Position numbers and translations under genes: made by a program. Source: Tunturiibacter empetritectus (GTDB taxonomy: Bacteria > Acidobacteriota > Terriglobia > Terriglobales > Acidobacteriaceae). From it: a DNA stretch of 64,000 bases. The notes beneath the pieces were generated by a model. That model was not told the DNA's origin and searched no databases. It saw only the letters and a program-made list of their open reading frames with translations. The first letter of the stretch is position 1. Every line of letters starts with the position of its first letter. Location: contig NZ_JACHDZ010000004.1 of NCBI RefSeq assembly GCF_014201375.1, positions 124,001 to 188,000 of the forward strand. Reading direction: 5' to 3'. Positions 18,753-29,535 of the stretch are shown piece by piece.

Positions 18753-18783
18753 AAGCGGCCGGCTAAATATCCGCCAGCCGCTT
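18753..18783 (-). terminator. Rho-independent terminator of the WXPGXW protein gene
   Basis: On the minus strand AAGCGGCTGGC and GCCGGCCGCTT form an 11-bp stem with one mismatch and a nine-base loop, followed by a run of six T. It lies 19 nt after the stop of the upstream minus-strand gene. Confidence 0.85.
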
Positions 18784-18801
18784 CGTCTTCGTCGCTACAA
18801 G

Positions 18802-19755
18802 CTACTTCCGCTCGTGCGCCTCTGCATGCGGATGTTCCTGCGTGTTCGCGTTGTGCTTGTCGTTATAGATCGACCTGCTGACGTTATTCTGCCGCTGGTT
18901 GATTTGCTGGTGCTCCTGTGCGTTTAGATGCCCGCCGTTCGCAGCACGGTCAGCCGCAACCTGATGATTGATGCTCGCCTCCCTGTGTTCCAGATTGCCC
19001 GTCTCATGCGCGGTAAGCTGGCCCGACTGAACCCCCTGTCCAATACGCTGCTGCTGATTCGCCGCCCGCACACCGGGCCGCGAGAACGCCGCATTCTGAG
19101 GGCGCCCGCCGTTGACCGACGCGAAGTTGCTGCGGTCAGCGTGTGCCATCTGCACATGGCTCTGTTGCTCCGCAGTAGGAGCAATATGGTTCTCCCGTGC
19201 GAACCCAGCCTCCTGCGCCGAAGGACGAGCCTGGATGCCACCGGTCCCGCCATTGAAGCTCGTGCGATTGTAGACCGTCGTGTGGTTGATCACCGTGTTG
19301 TCGATGTACGTATTGTGGATCACCGTCCGATTCACATTGACGACCGCGGTGTTATACGCAAAGCTGTTGCCAACCCAGCGTCCGCCACCAAAACCAACGC
19401 CGCCATAGCCGAAGCCATAGTTCACGCCGCCATAGAAGCCCACATGCGGCCCCCAGTAACCAGCGTGGAAGATATAGGCGCCACCACCCCATCCCCAGTA
19501 GCCAGGCGTCCACAGCAGTCCAACCTGCGGCGGCCGAACCCAAACACCAGGGACCCAATAGTAGCCCTCATCACCATACGCCCAGTAGCCGGGATTCCAA
19601 AGATATCCATCGCCGGGACAGATCGGCTGCGTATAAACCGGCAACACCGGCGGCGCAAAGCCCACCGAAATAAAGACTCCTGCAAAAGAAGCTGCGGGCA
19701 AAAGCGCAAGAGCCGCGCCCACCACAAACTTACGGACTAAATTCGTCAATCTCAT
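18802..19755 (-). CDS. Exported WXPGXW-repeat protein
   Basis: The 317-residue product has a signal peptide (ALALLPAASFAG) and then several aromatic repeats: YLWNPGYWAYG, YYWVPGVWVRP, LLWTPGYWGWG and a degenerate fourth, followed by a Gly/Phe-rich stretch. The C-terminal half is Asn/His/Gln-rich with many NHT-like and HEHR-like segments and no fold I recognise. Proteins with YXWXPGXW repeats are widespread, periplasmic or outer-membrane associated, and of unknown function. A strong terminator follows. The His-rich tail (about residues 240-317) might bind metal; this is speculation. Confidence 0.8.
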   Translation of the reverse strand: MRLTNLVRKFVVGAALALLPAASFAGVFISVGFAPPVLPVYTQPICPGDGYLWNPGYWAYGDEGYYWVPGVWVRPPQVGLLWTPGYWGWGGGAYIFHAGYWGPHVGFYGGVNYGFGYGGVGFGGGRWVGNSFAYNTAVVNVNRTVIHNTYIDNTVINHTTVYNRTSFNGGTGGIQARPSAQEAGFARENHIAPTAEQQSHVQMAHADRSNFASVNGGRPQNAAFSRPGVRAANQQQRIGQGVQSGQLTAHETGNLEHREASINHQVAADRAANGGHLNAQEHQQINQRQNNVSRSIYNDKHNANTQEHPHAEAHERK

Positions 19756-19999
19756 ACATCCATCCTTTGGTTGGCCTCACGGCGCCTTGCCGCAGTGCTC
19801 AAGTTGTTGAATAGCCTGAAATCTCAACCAGCCATTCGCTCTCTACCCTCCGTACAAACACGCGACCTCGACGGAAGTTCCGCACAAATGTACGGTAGGC
19901 TCCCGCGAAATCCGCAAGATATCCCTCGATGGTTGTACGAATACGAGCGCGGAGAAGTGCGAGGGCGTCTCGCGTTGCATGCAAACAAGTTTTTATTTT

Positions 20000-21160
20000 C
20001 TACCGGCGGTTCATTCCAAGCAGACTAAGAAAGAAGCTGCCGAATATCGCTTCCACCCCCAGCATGAAACAGGTCGCCGACGGCAGAGTTAGACGCAACA
20101 TGCGTTGAGGCGAAAGATTTCCGAATCCCGCATTATGCCAGATGTGGATGGCATAGCCAAGAATGCCGAGGCCAACCAGTAGAAGTGCGGCTCCAAACAG
20201 CAGCCCCACTTCCAGATTGATGTAATTAAAGATTTGCTCGAACTTCGGATTCGGTGGCAGAAATCCCTCCTGCGTGCCGAAGACCCGTGCGCTGACGGCG
20301 AAGACGGAGATATGAGCTCCGATAAGAACAAGACCCAGCGCATAGGTGAGGGTGTCGACGTCGAAGGTCCATCGCCCCACGGTCTGCGGTCCCGGGATAA
20401 GCCACAGCGAAAGGAGGATGCCGACGAAGAAGGTGACGACGCCTGGAATCAAAAAGAGCCACCGGGGGCTGAAGAGAAGAAGAAAGCGAAGATGACGCCA
20501 GCCATCGCGCCAAGATCGCAGGTGAGGCGGGCGGCTGCGCCCATCGGGAGACAGAGTGGTGGGAACCTCCGTCATACGTAGCCCTGCGAGGGAGGACTTT
20601 ACCACCATCTCTGAGGCGAACTCCATGCCCGTGGTGCGCAGGTTGAGTGCGAGAATGGGATCCCGACGGAAGGCACGCAGTCCGCAATGGAAGTCGCGAA
20701 CCGGGATGCGGAAGAAAATGCGACCGATCGAAGAGAGAACCGGATTGCCGAGGTAGCGATGAAGCGGCGGCATGGCTCCTGGCTCGATGGTGCCCGAAAA
20801 GCGGTTGCCCATGACGAGGTCGTAGCCTTCGTCAAGCTTTGGCAGGAAACGGGGAAGATGTTCGAAGTGGTAGCTGGCGTCGGCGTCGGCCATCAGGATG
20901 TACTTGCCACGGGCGGCCTCGATTCCGGCGATGAGTGCTGCCCCGTAGCCGCGAATGGGCACATTGACGACGCGAGCACCTTGCTCGGTAGCGATCTTTT
21001 GTGAACCGTCGGTGCTGCCATTGTCGGCGACAACAACCTCGCCGGCAACATTGTTATCGCGGAGAGCGGCGACCGCCTGGCGAACGCAGAAGGCCAGCGT
21101 CTCTGCTTCGTTAAGGCATGGCATAAGAATAGTTACGGTCAGATCGCTCATTGTTTGCAT
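20000..21160 (-). CDS. Family 2 glycosyltransferase with C-terminal membrane segments
   Basis: The catalytic domain begins TVTILMPCLNEAETL, with the nucleotide-binding VVVADNGSTDGSQ, the metal-binding DADASYHFEHLPRF and an acceptor-site GNRFSG region. This matches dolichyl/polyprenyl-phosphate sugar synthases. About four transmembrane helices follow residue 230. The protein likely makes a lipid-linked monosaccharide donor. The upstream neighbour is a GT39-like membrane protein, a classical user of such donors. I place the start at 21160 (386 residues); 21151 is an alternative ATG. A longer frame to 21271 would overlap the neighbouring gene and I do not accept it. Confidence 0.87.
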   Translation of the reverse strand: MQTMSDLTVTILMPCLNEAETLAFCVRQAVAALRDNNVAGEVVVADNGSTDGSQKIATEQGARVVNVPIRGYGAALIAGIEAARGKYILMADADASYHFEHLPRFLPKLDEGYDLVMGNRFSGTIEPGAMPPLHRYLGNPVLSSIGRIFFRIPVRDFHCGLRAFRRDPILALNLRTTGMEFASEMVVKSSLAGLRMTEVPTTLSPDGRSRPPHLRSWRDGWRHLRFLLLFSPRWLFLIPGVVTFFVGILLSLWLIPGPQTVGRWTFDVDTLTYALGLVLIGAHISVFAVSARVFGTQEGFLPPNPKFEQIFNYINLEVGLLFGAALLLVGLGILGYAIHIWHNAGFGNLSPQRMLRLTLPSATCFMLGVEAIFGSFFLSLLGMNRR

Positions 21161-21191
21161 GTACCAGAGTGATGATATGGGACTAGTGGCG

Positions 21192-23036
21192 TCAGGGGTG
21201 AGGGTTTTCCGTGCTAGTTGCCGCAGGAAGATTAAGAGGAAGAGCGTAAAAAGGGGAGCTATCCAGCTCATGCCAGCCAGCCGAGATGGGGTTTGTGCCC
21301 GTCATGAGGCCAGGGGTGAAGTAGCCGATCAGGACCTTGTCTCCCTGGCGGCGCACGACGTCGATGGCTTCGTTGCGGTTGGGCATGGCGGCGAAAGAGG
21401 GATAGAGAGGCGTGGTTGGCACATAGATCTCAGTGAGGACGCGGACGCCGGCCAGTCGCGCCCAATAAGGATCGTAGAGGCAGGCGGTAGTTCCAATACA
21501 GGCGACGGTATCGCCAGGGCCTACGCCCATGTCGTTGAGAGCATGAGCCGCCCCGAAGATGCTGGGGCTGTACCAGCCGGCAGGCAGCCCGGCGAAGGGT
21601 AGTTCCCGACGAAGTTCTCCGACCGTCCGAGCGGATTCGCCGACAGCCAACAGCGCAAGCAGAACCACTGCCGCCGAGGCTGCGGTGCGCGTAGCAGAGG
21701 CTTGAACGCCAGTAGAAAGACGGAGTGCCGCGAAGAGAGGCAACAGGATCGCGAGAAGGCCGACGGTGATGTAGCGATCCTCGATGTTCACCATGCCATA
21801 GATACCGAGAACCCCGAGGCCGAGCAGAAATGGTGCGACCCAGAAGGCATTGGAAGATGGTTGCCAGTCTCGGGACGGGCGTCCTCCCATAAGCACGAGA
21901 AGAACGAGGAGGAGCCACGCCTCGGGATGGTTTGCGATGTAGCGAATGATGCGCACGATGCACTGGCCCACAACGAGGATCTCGATGTGCGGGTTCATGT
22001 GCGCCTTCACCTGGTCGTTCCAGAACGAGTTGTCGAACCAGTCGGGATAGGTGCCATAAGGAAGCTGACGATAGCTGAAGATGCCGGGCGATTGGAGTAA
22101 CTGCCTTTCGGGGTGCTTGAGATGAACCTCAGATGCACCGAAGAGCGACGTCTGGTTGGGCTGGAGATGCATCTTCTCTGTGCCGCTGATGAACCACGCG
22201 TAGTTGAGGGTGCCGGAGTCCCCGAAGTCGAAGCGGCCCTTTTGCCTGGAGAGCGCAGCAATAAATGGACCCGCAATCACTGAAAAGCAAACCAACGCGA
22301 GCAGACTTGCCGCTGCGATCCTGCTCGCAGAATGCCGCTGCCAGAAGGCGCGAAAGAGAATCAGCGTAAGAACACAGAGGAGGGTGAAGAGGAAGGCGAA
22401 GGATTTGGTGAGGTAAGCAAGGCCGAGGAAGATGCCTATCAGTGCGGCGTACCGTAGCTGGCTCGTGGCGAGATGTTTCAAGAGCGCGGCCAAGCCGAGA
22501 AGCAGGAAGGCCTGTAGGAGCGCGTCGGGACGGACCTTGCCCATGCTGAGTTCGCGCTGAGTCGAGATGACGAGCAGACCCACGCCGAGGTAGCGGAGGG
22601 TGTAGCGGTCTAAAACAAAAGATGCAGGAAGAAAGGATGCGGCGTTTGATGAAGCCGTCGAGTCTTCGCGGAGATCGCGAAGCTGGATAAGAGCGTCGGT
22701 GAAGGCGACGATAGCCAGCATCTCCAGCAGGAACACGCCGAAGTTGACCATGTAGTAGGCGTGAAGCTCGGTGAAGCGAGTGGAGTGGAAGACGATGTGG
22801 CCGAGGGCCAAGGCAGCGGGGTAGAGTGGGTTCCAGTAGCCGTTGACGACGCCGTGCCAGTTGTGAGCGCGGATGAGGTCGCCGATGTCCATGTAGGAGA
22901 CCGCGTCACCGTCGATCTGGTACGGATCGTAGAGCGCGTAGCCGAAGGTTGCGAGGGCGGCAAGAAAACAGTAGACGGGCCAGAGGCGACGCAGCCAGTA
23001 AGGGAGACGGTTAGGCTCCGACAAGGGGAGTGTCAT
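21192..23036 (-). CDS. GT39/ArnT-like polytopic membrane protein
   Basis: The 614-residue protein has roughly eleven to thirteen predicted transmembrane segments, the first near residue 20. The first loop holds YDPYQIDGDAVSYMDIG, an aspartate-containing motif in the position where GT-C glycosyltransferases carry their catalytic acid. The C-terminal 150 residues are a soluble domain with GPGDTVACIG and cysteines. Members transfer sugars or lipids from polyprenyl-phosphate donors, or are of unknown activity. Its stop is 31 nt before the start of the family 2 glycosyltransferase gene, so the two probably form an operon that makes and uses a lipid-linked sugar. Confidence 0.75.
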   Translation of the reverse strand: MTLPLSEPNRLPYWLRRLWPVYCFLAALATFGYALYDPYQIDGDAVSYMDIGDLIRAHNWHGVVNGYWNPLYPAALALGHIVFHSTRFTELHAYYMVNFGVFLLEMLAIVAFTDALIQLRDLREDSTASSNAASFLPASFVLDRYTLRYLGVGLLVISTQRELSMGKVRPDALLQAFLLLGLAALLKHLATSQLRYAALIGIFLGLAYLTKSFAFLFTLLCVLTLILFRAFWQRHSASRIAAASLLALVCFSVIAGPFIAALSRQKGRFDFGDSGTLNYAWFISGTEKMHLQPNQTSLFGASEVHLKHPERQLLQSPGIFSYRQLPYGTYPDWFDNSFWNDQVKAHMNPHIEILVVGQCIVRIIRYIANHPEAWLLLVLLVLMGGRPSRDWQPSSNAFWVAPFLLGLGVLGIYGMVNIEDRYITVGLLAILLPLFAALRLSTGVQASATRTAASAAVVLLALLAVGESARTVGELRRELPFAGLPAGWYSPSIFGAAHALNDMGVGPGDTVACIGTTACLYDPYWARLAGVRVLTEIYVPTTPLYPSFAAMPNRNEAIDVVRRQGDKVLIGYFTPGLMTGTNPISAGWHELDSSPFYALPLNLPAATSTENPHP

Positions 23037-23126
23037 GCGGCGGGGAGATCCTCCGTGTTGATACTTCCATCATCGCAGATGATCCCTATGGAATGGCTGC
23101 TACTTCAGAGGCGGTATGCAAAGTAA

Positions 23127-23156
23127 AACGGGCGGCAGCTTGCGCCGTCGCCCGTT
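23127..23156 (-). terminator. Terminator downstream of rpoD
   Basis: On the minus strand AACGGGCG and CGCCCGTT bracket an inner GACGGC-GCAA-GCTGCC type stem and are followed by TTTTAC. The hairpin is 24 nt past the rpoD stop. Confidence 0.85.
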
Positions 23157-23179
23157 AAGTTTTCCTTACCTGAGGGTTG

Positions 23180-24901
<1,722 letters not shown>

Positions 24902-25098
24902 TCCTGCAAAAGATTCTGATAATTGGGATGCCGCTGGTGGTGATTGTGGTATTCAGGCGGACTTGTCCCTTGGTTGTGACGTAATGGGCAGGGAGCAGAT
25001 TGCGGTGTCAGACCGCGTTGGCAAGCCCAATTGACCCTAAAGAGGGTCTGGGCATTCGAAGGCACACTTCCCCAGCGAATCACAGGATACCACAATAG

Positions 25099-25353
25099 TT
25101 AGACGCATTCCGACGAAAAAAGATTCGGCGGAGCCGCGCGAAGTGGCTCGCCCTTCATGCCGTTCTGGTGGCGCGGACAGCGGCGCAGGTGAATATCTTT
25201 TCCGGCAGAACCGTAGTCGTGTTGGCAATGGCTGCAACGCAAATGGTAGATAGTCTGGCCGGGGAAGGACTCAGAAGGAAATCCAGTCCGGGAGATGACA
25301 ATCTGGCCATGCTTATTCCTGTATCCAGGGGTAGTGCTCTGAAAAGTAGTCAT
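25099..25353 (-). CDS. Small zinc-ribbon-like protein, third gene of the doc operon
   Basis: The ATG overlaps the doc stop as ATGA (25350-25353), so translation is probably coupled. The 84-residue product contains YHLRCSHCQHDYG and, 15 residues later, RRCPRH. Cys-x2-Cys plus Cys-x2-His could hold one zinc. The TTPGYRNKHGQIVI start and the CxxCxHxYG block resemble a small family of conserved bacterial zinc-finger proteins of unknown role. That resemblance is from memory and should be checked. The gene may be a third component or regulator of the toxin-antitoxin pair. Confidence 0.72.
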   Translation of the reverse strand: MTTFQSTTPGYRNKHGQIVISRTGFPSESFPGQTIYHLRCSHCQHDYGSAGKDIHLRRCPRHQNGMKGEPLRAAPPNLFSSECV

Positions 25354-25745
25354 TTCCTCAAAGGAACAGCATGTTTGGCGAACCACGCGGTCAGTTCGTC
25401 CTCGCTTAGGGAACCGTCAGCGAGGTGCAGAAAGGTGAAGTACTTTTCTTCCGGAGGCGAGACGATCTTCAGCCCGTTGAGGCGCAGAAAGCCCTCTGAG
25501 ACGACGAGGGCCGTTCGTTTGTTGCCGTCGATGAAAGCGTGGTTTCGAGCCAAACCAAAAGCATAGGATGCTGCGAGTCTCGGCAGGCTGACAGAATCAG
25601 CATAGGCGAAAATATTCCGGGGCTTGGCGAGGGCTGAGTCGAGCAGCGTCTCGTCGCGTATCCCGTCAGAGCCGCCATGCTCTGCTAATTGCATGGAATG
25701 GGCAATCAAGACTTCTGGTTTGTCTATCCAGATCGGTTCGTCCAT
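25350..25745 (-). CDS. doc: Doc-type Fic toxin
   Basis: The 131-residue protein has the Fic-fold signature in its Doc form: HAFIDGNKRTAL with His69, Asp73, Asn75, Lys76 and Arg77. In classical Fic AMP-transferases the Lys position is Gly; the Lys version is known from phage P1 Doc, which phosphorylates EF-Tu and stops translation. Length matches Doc (about 126). It lies four nt after an AbrB-type antitoxin gene and overlaps the small zinc-ribbon gene. Classical Doc partners are Phd antitoxins, so the AbrB/MazE-fold partner is a variant pairing. Confidence 0.9.
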   Translation of the reverse strand: MDEPIWIDKPEVLIAHSMQLAEHGGSDGIRDETLLDSALAKPRNIFAYADSVSLPRLAASYAFGLARNHAFIDGNKRTALVVSEGFLRLNGLKIVSPPEEKYFTFLHLADGSLSEDELTAWFAKHAVPLRK

Positions 25746-25748
25746 TTG

Positions 25749-25976
25749 CTATTCGGCAAGCTTCTTCAGAACGTCGCGATTTTCGCGCATCACCTGTTCA
25801 AACGCGTCTAGTTTCCTGCCAAGAGCGGCGTCGTAAGGAGAGAGCCGGATTCCGTCGGGAGATTCAGTTACATAGAGCGTATCTCCTTTTTCAACATGGA
25901 GATGGCTCAAAATCTCCTTAGGCAGCACGATGCCGACAGAGTTGCCGATGGTGGTGATTTTCACTGCTGTAGCCAT
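25749..25976 (-). CDS. AbrB/MazE-fold antitoxin
   Basis: A 75-residue protein with the swapped-hairpin AbrB domain: VKITTIGNSVGIVLPKEIL, then HVEKGDTLYV and DGIRLSPYD. The C-terminal helix (about residues 55-75) would bind the Doc active site. AGGAGG lies five nt before the ATG. Such proteins repress their own operon. The upstream AT-rich sequence contains a consensus -10 box and repeated TGTTAT half-sites, which fits autoregulation. With Doc it forms a probable type II toxin-antitoxin pair. Confidence 0.88.
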   Translation of the reverse strand: MATAVKITTIGNSVGIVLPKEILSHLHVEKGDTLYVTESPDGIRLSPYDAALGRKLDAFEQVMRENRDVLKKLAE

Positions 25977-25987
25977 GAAATCCTCCT

Positions 25988-26013
25988 ATTCTTATTATAA
26001 CATCTGTAATAAC
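25988..26013 (-). promoter_or_regulatory. Putative promoter and operator of the antitoxin-doc operon
   Basis: On the minus strand a perfect TATAAT (25994-25999) stands in an AT-rich island of otherwise GC-rich DNA. It is embedded in TTATTA-n9-TAATAA and in a direct repeat of TGTTAT with a 12-nt period. AGGAGG follows at 25982-25987. No good -35 box is visible at the usual spacing. Overlap of the -10 box and the repeat suggests repression by the AbrB-type antitoxin. Confidence 0.5.
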
Positions 26014-26038
26014 AAAGAACCGTTAAGCGCAGTTTTCT

Positions 26039-27439
26039 TTAGCTCTCAAATCCCGGTCTGGAGCGGCGGATTCGGGCAAGAAGCGAGGCCGGCCGCAGGG
26101 ACGGCGGATAGTGGAGCATGCTGGCCAGGAAGGCCGGCAGGGTATCGCGAGCGATCCGCAGGCAGGCAGGTACAACGTACAGGTTCATGACGATCTCGGA
26201 GACCAGGAGCGAGGCGGCAGCTCCATAGAGGCCATAGGCTCGCGCCAGCAGGTAGCACAGGACACAGGCGACGCTGGTGCCGAGGATGTAGTAGGTGGCA
26301 AGCCGCTGATGCTGATTCGTGGAGGTCATCAGAGTGCCGCAGGTGGACCACAGGGCGTAGAGAACCACGATGACGAGAAGAATGCTGAGCAGGGGCCGGC
26401 TGGGCGGCACGTGGCCACCCGTCCAATGAACCAGGAACCAGGGACCGAAGCTCAGCATAACCAGAACCAGGACCAGCGCGACGAGGAGAGCCAGCTGGCA
26501 GGCGCGGCGGAGCAGCGTGCGGGTCAGCTCATAGTTTCCCGCCCCGAAGGCGATCGACATCTCGGGCTCGAAGGTGTTATTGACCATCTGAACCATCTGA
26601 AGCGCCACCCGCGAGACGGTGCGGGCCGTGCTGAAGATAACCACCTCGGTGGGCCCCAGAGCATAGCCGACGGCTAGCAGACTGCCCTGAAGGCTGAGGG
26701 CATTGCCGAGAGGAAATCCCATAAACGCGAAGGCCGGACGGGCGAGCTTGCGAATCTCGGCGAAGCTGGCATGTTGCCACCCGTACTCAATCCAGGGAAT
26801 GTCGCGGCGCACCAGAATGCAAAAAAATAGGGTGATGGCCACGTTCACAGAGGCAAAGACCAACGCCGTCGTCCGTGCTCCCGCGCCCAGAGTGACCGCA
26901 CCGATCATGCAGCCAAAGGCGAACAGCGAAAACATGTTCTTGAGGAAGGTGCCGTAGGGATAACGGCCCACTGCTCGGTAGGCCGACTGCAGCAGTTGCT
27001 CCAGCTGACCGAGCAGCACGGAGACCCCAAGGTAGAAGATGATCCACTTGGTATCGGACTCCCCCAGTGTGGTGAGTCTCAGAAGGCGCGAGGCAGGAAG
27101 ATAGTAGAGGGTTCCCGAGAGCAGGGCGATCGTCGCCGTGCAGATGAAGGCAATAAGCCACCAGCAGCTCTGGAAGACGCGGAGCGCAGCAGCACGGTCA
27201 TCGCGCGCCACCAGCATGGTCATCTCATTGCCCGCAACCGAGCCGAAGCCGGCGTTGCTGAAGCTGAGATACGCAGGGATGGAGTTGACGATCATCCATT
27301 CGCCATAGAGCGGTACGCTCCAGAAGTGGAGGAAGACCGGAATCTGAACGAACTGAATCACGGTAGTGGAGAGTTTCCCTACCCAGTTGGTCAGGAAGCC
27401 GAGCATCAGCCTTCGCTTTGTGGACCCGTCCATAGTCAT
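26039..27439 (-). CDS. Polysaccharide flippase, Wzx/MATE-like (MVF superfamily)
   Basis: The 466-residue protein has about 12-14 predicted transmembrane helices, beginning with FLTNWVGKLSTTVIQFVQIP, a typical start for polysaccharide biosynthesis flippases. ISVPAYLSFSNAGFGSVAGNE-like residues near 55-70 and the paired helices ending in a short cytoplasmic tail fit the family. These proteins move lipid-linked oligosaccharide units across the inner membrane. No polymerase or glycosyltransferase cluster is beside it. It lies between dnaG and the toxin-antitoxin operon, all on the same strand. Confidence 0.82.
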   Translation of the reverse strand: MTMDGSTKRRLMLGFLTNWVGKLSTTVIQFVQIPVFLHFWSVPLYGEWMIVNSIPAYLSFSNAGFGSVAGNEMTMLVARDDRAAALRVFQSCWWLIAFICTATIALLSGTLYYLPASRLLRLTTLGESDTKWIIFYLGVSVLLGQLEQLLQSAYRAVGRYPYGTFLKNMFSLFAFGCMIGAVTLGAGARTTALVFASVNVAITLFFCILVRRDIPWIEYGWQHASFAEIRKLARPAFAFMGFPLGNALSLQGSLLAVGYALGPTEVVIFSTARTVSRVALQMVQMVNNTFEPEMSIAFGAGNYELTRTLLRRACQLALLVALVLVLVMLSFGPWFLVHWTGGHVPPSRPLLSILLVIVVLYALWSTCGTLMTSTNQHQRLATYYILGTSVACVLCYLLARAYGLYGAAASLLVSEIVMNLYVVPACLRIARDTLPAFLASMLHYPPSLRPASLLARIRRSRPGFES

Positions 27440-27565
27440 GACTGAGTTTTGTTTCCTGGTGGTTTCCCGGTGATTCCCTGGTTGTTTTCTGGATACAGAG
27501 CAAGTCTACTTTCTTCTCGCCCGCAGATTTGAAGGTTGTTCCTCAGAAACGAGGAAGAGACGTCA

Positions 27566-29353
27566 TTACTCTTTCAGCCTTCGGTCAATTTGAATCTTTT
27601 CGGCGGTCAGCTTGGTGTCGTCGTCGCCCCTGCGGTGAGCTTCGGCGATGAGGGTCCGAAGCTCGCGCTGGCGGCGTTCGAGCTGACGATATTTGAGCGT
27701 TTCGAGCGTGTTGTTTACGCGCTCCGTCATGGATTGAGCGTTGGCGGAGGCGCTATCGGGGTCTTCTGTCTCCTGAAGGGTCCGAGCCAGAAGAATGCGA
27801 CTAGGTTCGTCGGGTGCGGCGTCGAGCGGGTTAGACGGGGCCGGGGCGTTGGCAAGGGACTCGAGTAAAGCGGCGGAGGGAAGACTCTCGTACCACTCAG
27901 GATGTTGGATGAGTTGTTCAGCAGCCAGGACGCGAGCTGGGTCACCTTCGCGAAGAACGAGAGCGCGGAGAAGCACCCGCTCTGTCTCGCTCGCTGGGTC
28001 GTGCGCATGGGAGCGAACGCTCTCCACTCGTTGTGCAGCAGCCTGTTTCAGCTCCTGACGCAGGATCGCAGAGTCGATACCAAGTTTTTGCGCAGAGTCC
28101 GCGGCGAACTCGTCACGCTGAATGCGGTTCGGCATGCGACGAATGTGAGGGAGGAGGAAGTTGAGAGCCTTCACCTTGGCATCCGAGGTGCGGCCGGGAA
28201 ACTGTTCGCGCGCGCGATCGATCAGGTAGTCCGAGTGGCGCTTCGCACCGCGCAGGGCTGCCATGTACAGTTGAACGCCGTGCGCGCGGATGTACCGATC
28301 CGGATCGAGGCCGCCCTCGAGGGTAACGATCTTTACCTCGAAGTCCTCTTCGGTGAGCAGCGCGATGGACTTCTCCGTAGCTGCGGTACCGGCGGTGTCA
28401 GGGTCGAAGTTGACGATGACGCGCTTGGTAAACCGGCTGAGCAGGCGGATCTGCATCTCCGTGAAAGCAGTTCCAGAGGTCGCAAGGACGCCCTTGATGC
28501 CCGCCATGTACACGGAGATACAGTCCATCTGGCCCTCGACCAGCAACGCGAAGCCGAGGCTGCGGATCTCCGCCTTCGCTTTATCCAGGTTGAACAGGAC
28601 CTGGCCCTTGCTGTAGAGCGGGGTCTCAGGGGAGTTGAGATACTTCGCAATGGGGCGGCCCTTTTCGTCTTCCGCGTCGAGTGCGCGTGCAGTAAAAGCG
28701 ATGGTCTTCCCCTGCTCGTTAGCAATCGGAAAGGTGATGCGCTTGCGAAATCGCGCGTAGAGCTGGCCCTGGCCGCCATCGCTCTGCTCTTTGGCGCTGA
28801 AGAGGCCGCTCGCCCGCAGGACTTCGTCCGGAAAGTGTTTGGCAAGCTGCTCACGCATATGGTTGAAGTCGTCAGGCGCGTAGCCGATGCGGAACTTTGC
28901 GATGGTCTCAGCCGTAACGCCGCGTCCAGTCAGGTACTCGCGGGCGCGGGCCGCCTCAGGGGCTTTCAGCGCTGCTTCAAAGTACTGCGTCGCGGCCTCG
29001 TGAACGTCGATAAGCTGCCGCCGAAGGCCGACCTCGCGGGCCTCCTCAGGAGAGCTGAACTCACGTTTGGGCAGCGGGATGCCGCACTTCGTGGCTACCA
29101 CCCGAATAGCCTCGGGAAAGCTGATGTTCTCCAGCTTCATCACGAAGGTGAAGACGTCGCCTTTTTCGTGGCAGCCAAAACAATAGAAGTAGCCGTGATT
29201 CGCGTTGACGGAGAAAGATCCCGTCTTCTCCTTGTGAAACGGGCATAGGCCGGTGTAGTTCTGGGCGCCGGATTTGCGCAGCTTGATGTAGTCGCCGATG
29301 ATCCGGACGATATCGGCCTGTTGCTTGACGGTTTGTGCGAAGTTGTCAGACAT
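27566..29353 (-). CDS. dnaG: DNA primase DnaG
   Basis: The 595-residue primase has a CHC2 zinc-binding domain (Cys37, His40, Cys58, Cys61), the primase catalytic core with FRKRITFPIANEQGK, and a TOPRIM domain with the acidic motif EGQMDCI and NFDPDTAG. The C-terminal helicase-interaction region is divergent and ends in a charged helical stretch. It makes RNA primers for lagging-strand synthesis. In many bacteria dnaG and rpoD form the macromolecular-synthesis operon. Here they keep the order and strand but are 2.7 kb apart. Confidence 0.95.
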   Translation of the reverse strand: MSDNFAQTVKQQADIVRIIGDYIKLRKSGAQNYTGLCPFHKEKTGSFSVNANHGYFYCFGCHEKGDVFTFVMKLENISFPEAIRVVATKCGIPLPKREFSSPEEAREVGLRRQLIDVHEAATQYFEAALKAPEAARAREYLTGRGVTAETIAKFRIGYAPDDFNHMREQLAKHFPDEVLRASGLFSAKEQSDGGQGQLYARFRKRITFPIANEQGKTIAFTARALDAEDEKGRPIAKYLNSPETPLYSKGQVLFNLDKAKAEIRSLGFALLVEGQMDCISVYMAGIKGVLATSGTAFTEMQIRLLSRFTKRVIVNFDPDTAGTAATEKSIALLTEEDFEVKIVTLEGGLDPDRYIRAHGVQLYMAALRGAKRHSDYLIDRAREQFPGRTSDAKVKALNFLLPHIRRMPNRIQRDEFAADSAQKLGIDSAILRQELKQAAAQRVESVRSHAHDPASETERVLLRALVLREGDPARVLAAEQLIQHPEWYESLPSAALLESLANAPAPSNPLDAAPDEPSRILLARTLQETEDPDSASANAQSMTERVNNTLETLKYRQLERRQRELRTLIAEAHRRGDDDTKLTAEKIQIDRRLKE

Positions 29354-29483
29354 ACGTGCAGCGAGGGCGTTCTACCGACGTCCTGAACGGATACGGATAA
29401 GGGATCTCTGTTTGTAGCCCGTATATGAGTTTAGACGGAGAACAAAATCGGCGGAGTGGACCTTCGCTCAACGCAAAAGAAAA

Positions 29484-29498
29484 GGCTCCATAGGAGCC
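29484..29498 (-). terminator. Short hairpin terminator after the small exported protein gene
   Basis: On the minus strand GGCTCC-TAT-GGAGCC is followed by TTTTCTTTT. It lies 37 nt beyond the stop at 29536. Confidence 0.75.
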
Positions 29499-29535
29499 CT
29501 CTCTTCTCTTGACCTCGCAAAGTTTGTCGCAGCGA

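Noticed and set aside
27902-29248. Plus-strand open frame of 448 codons opposite dnaG
   Set aside because: It is the antisense shadow of the primase gene, whose zinc-binding and TOPRIM motifs are clear.
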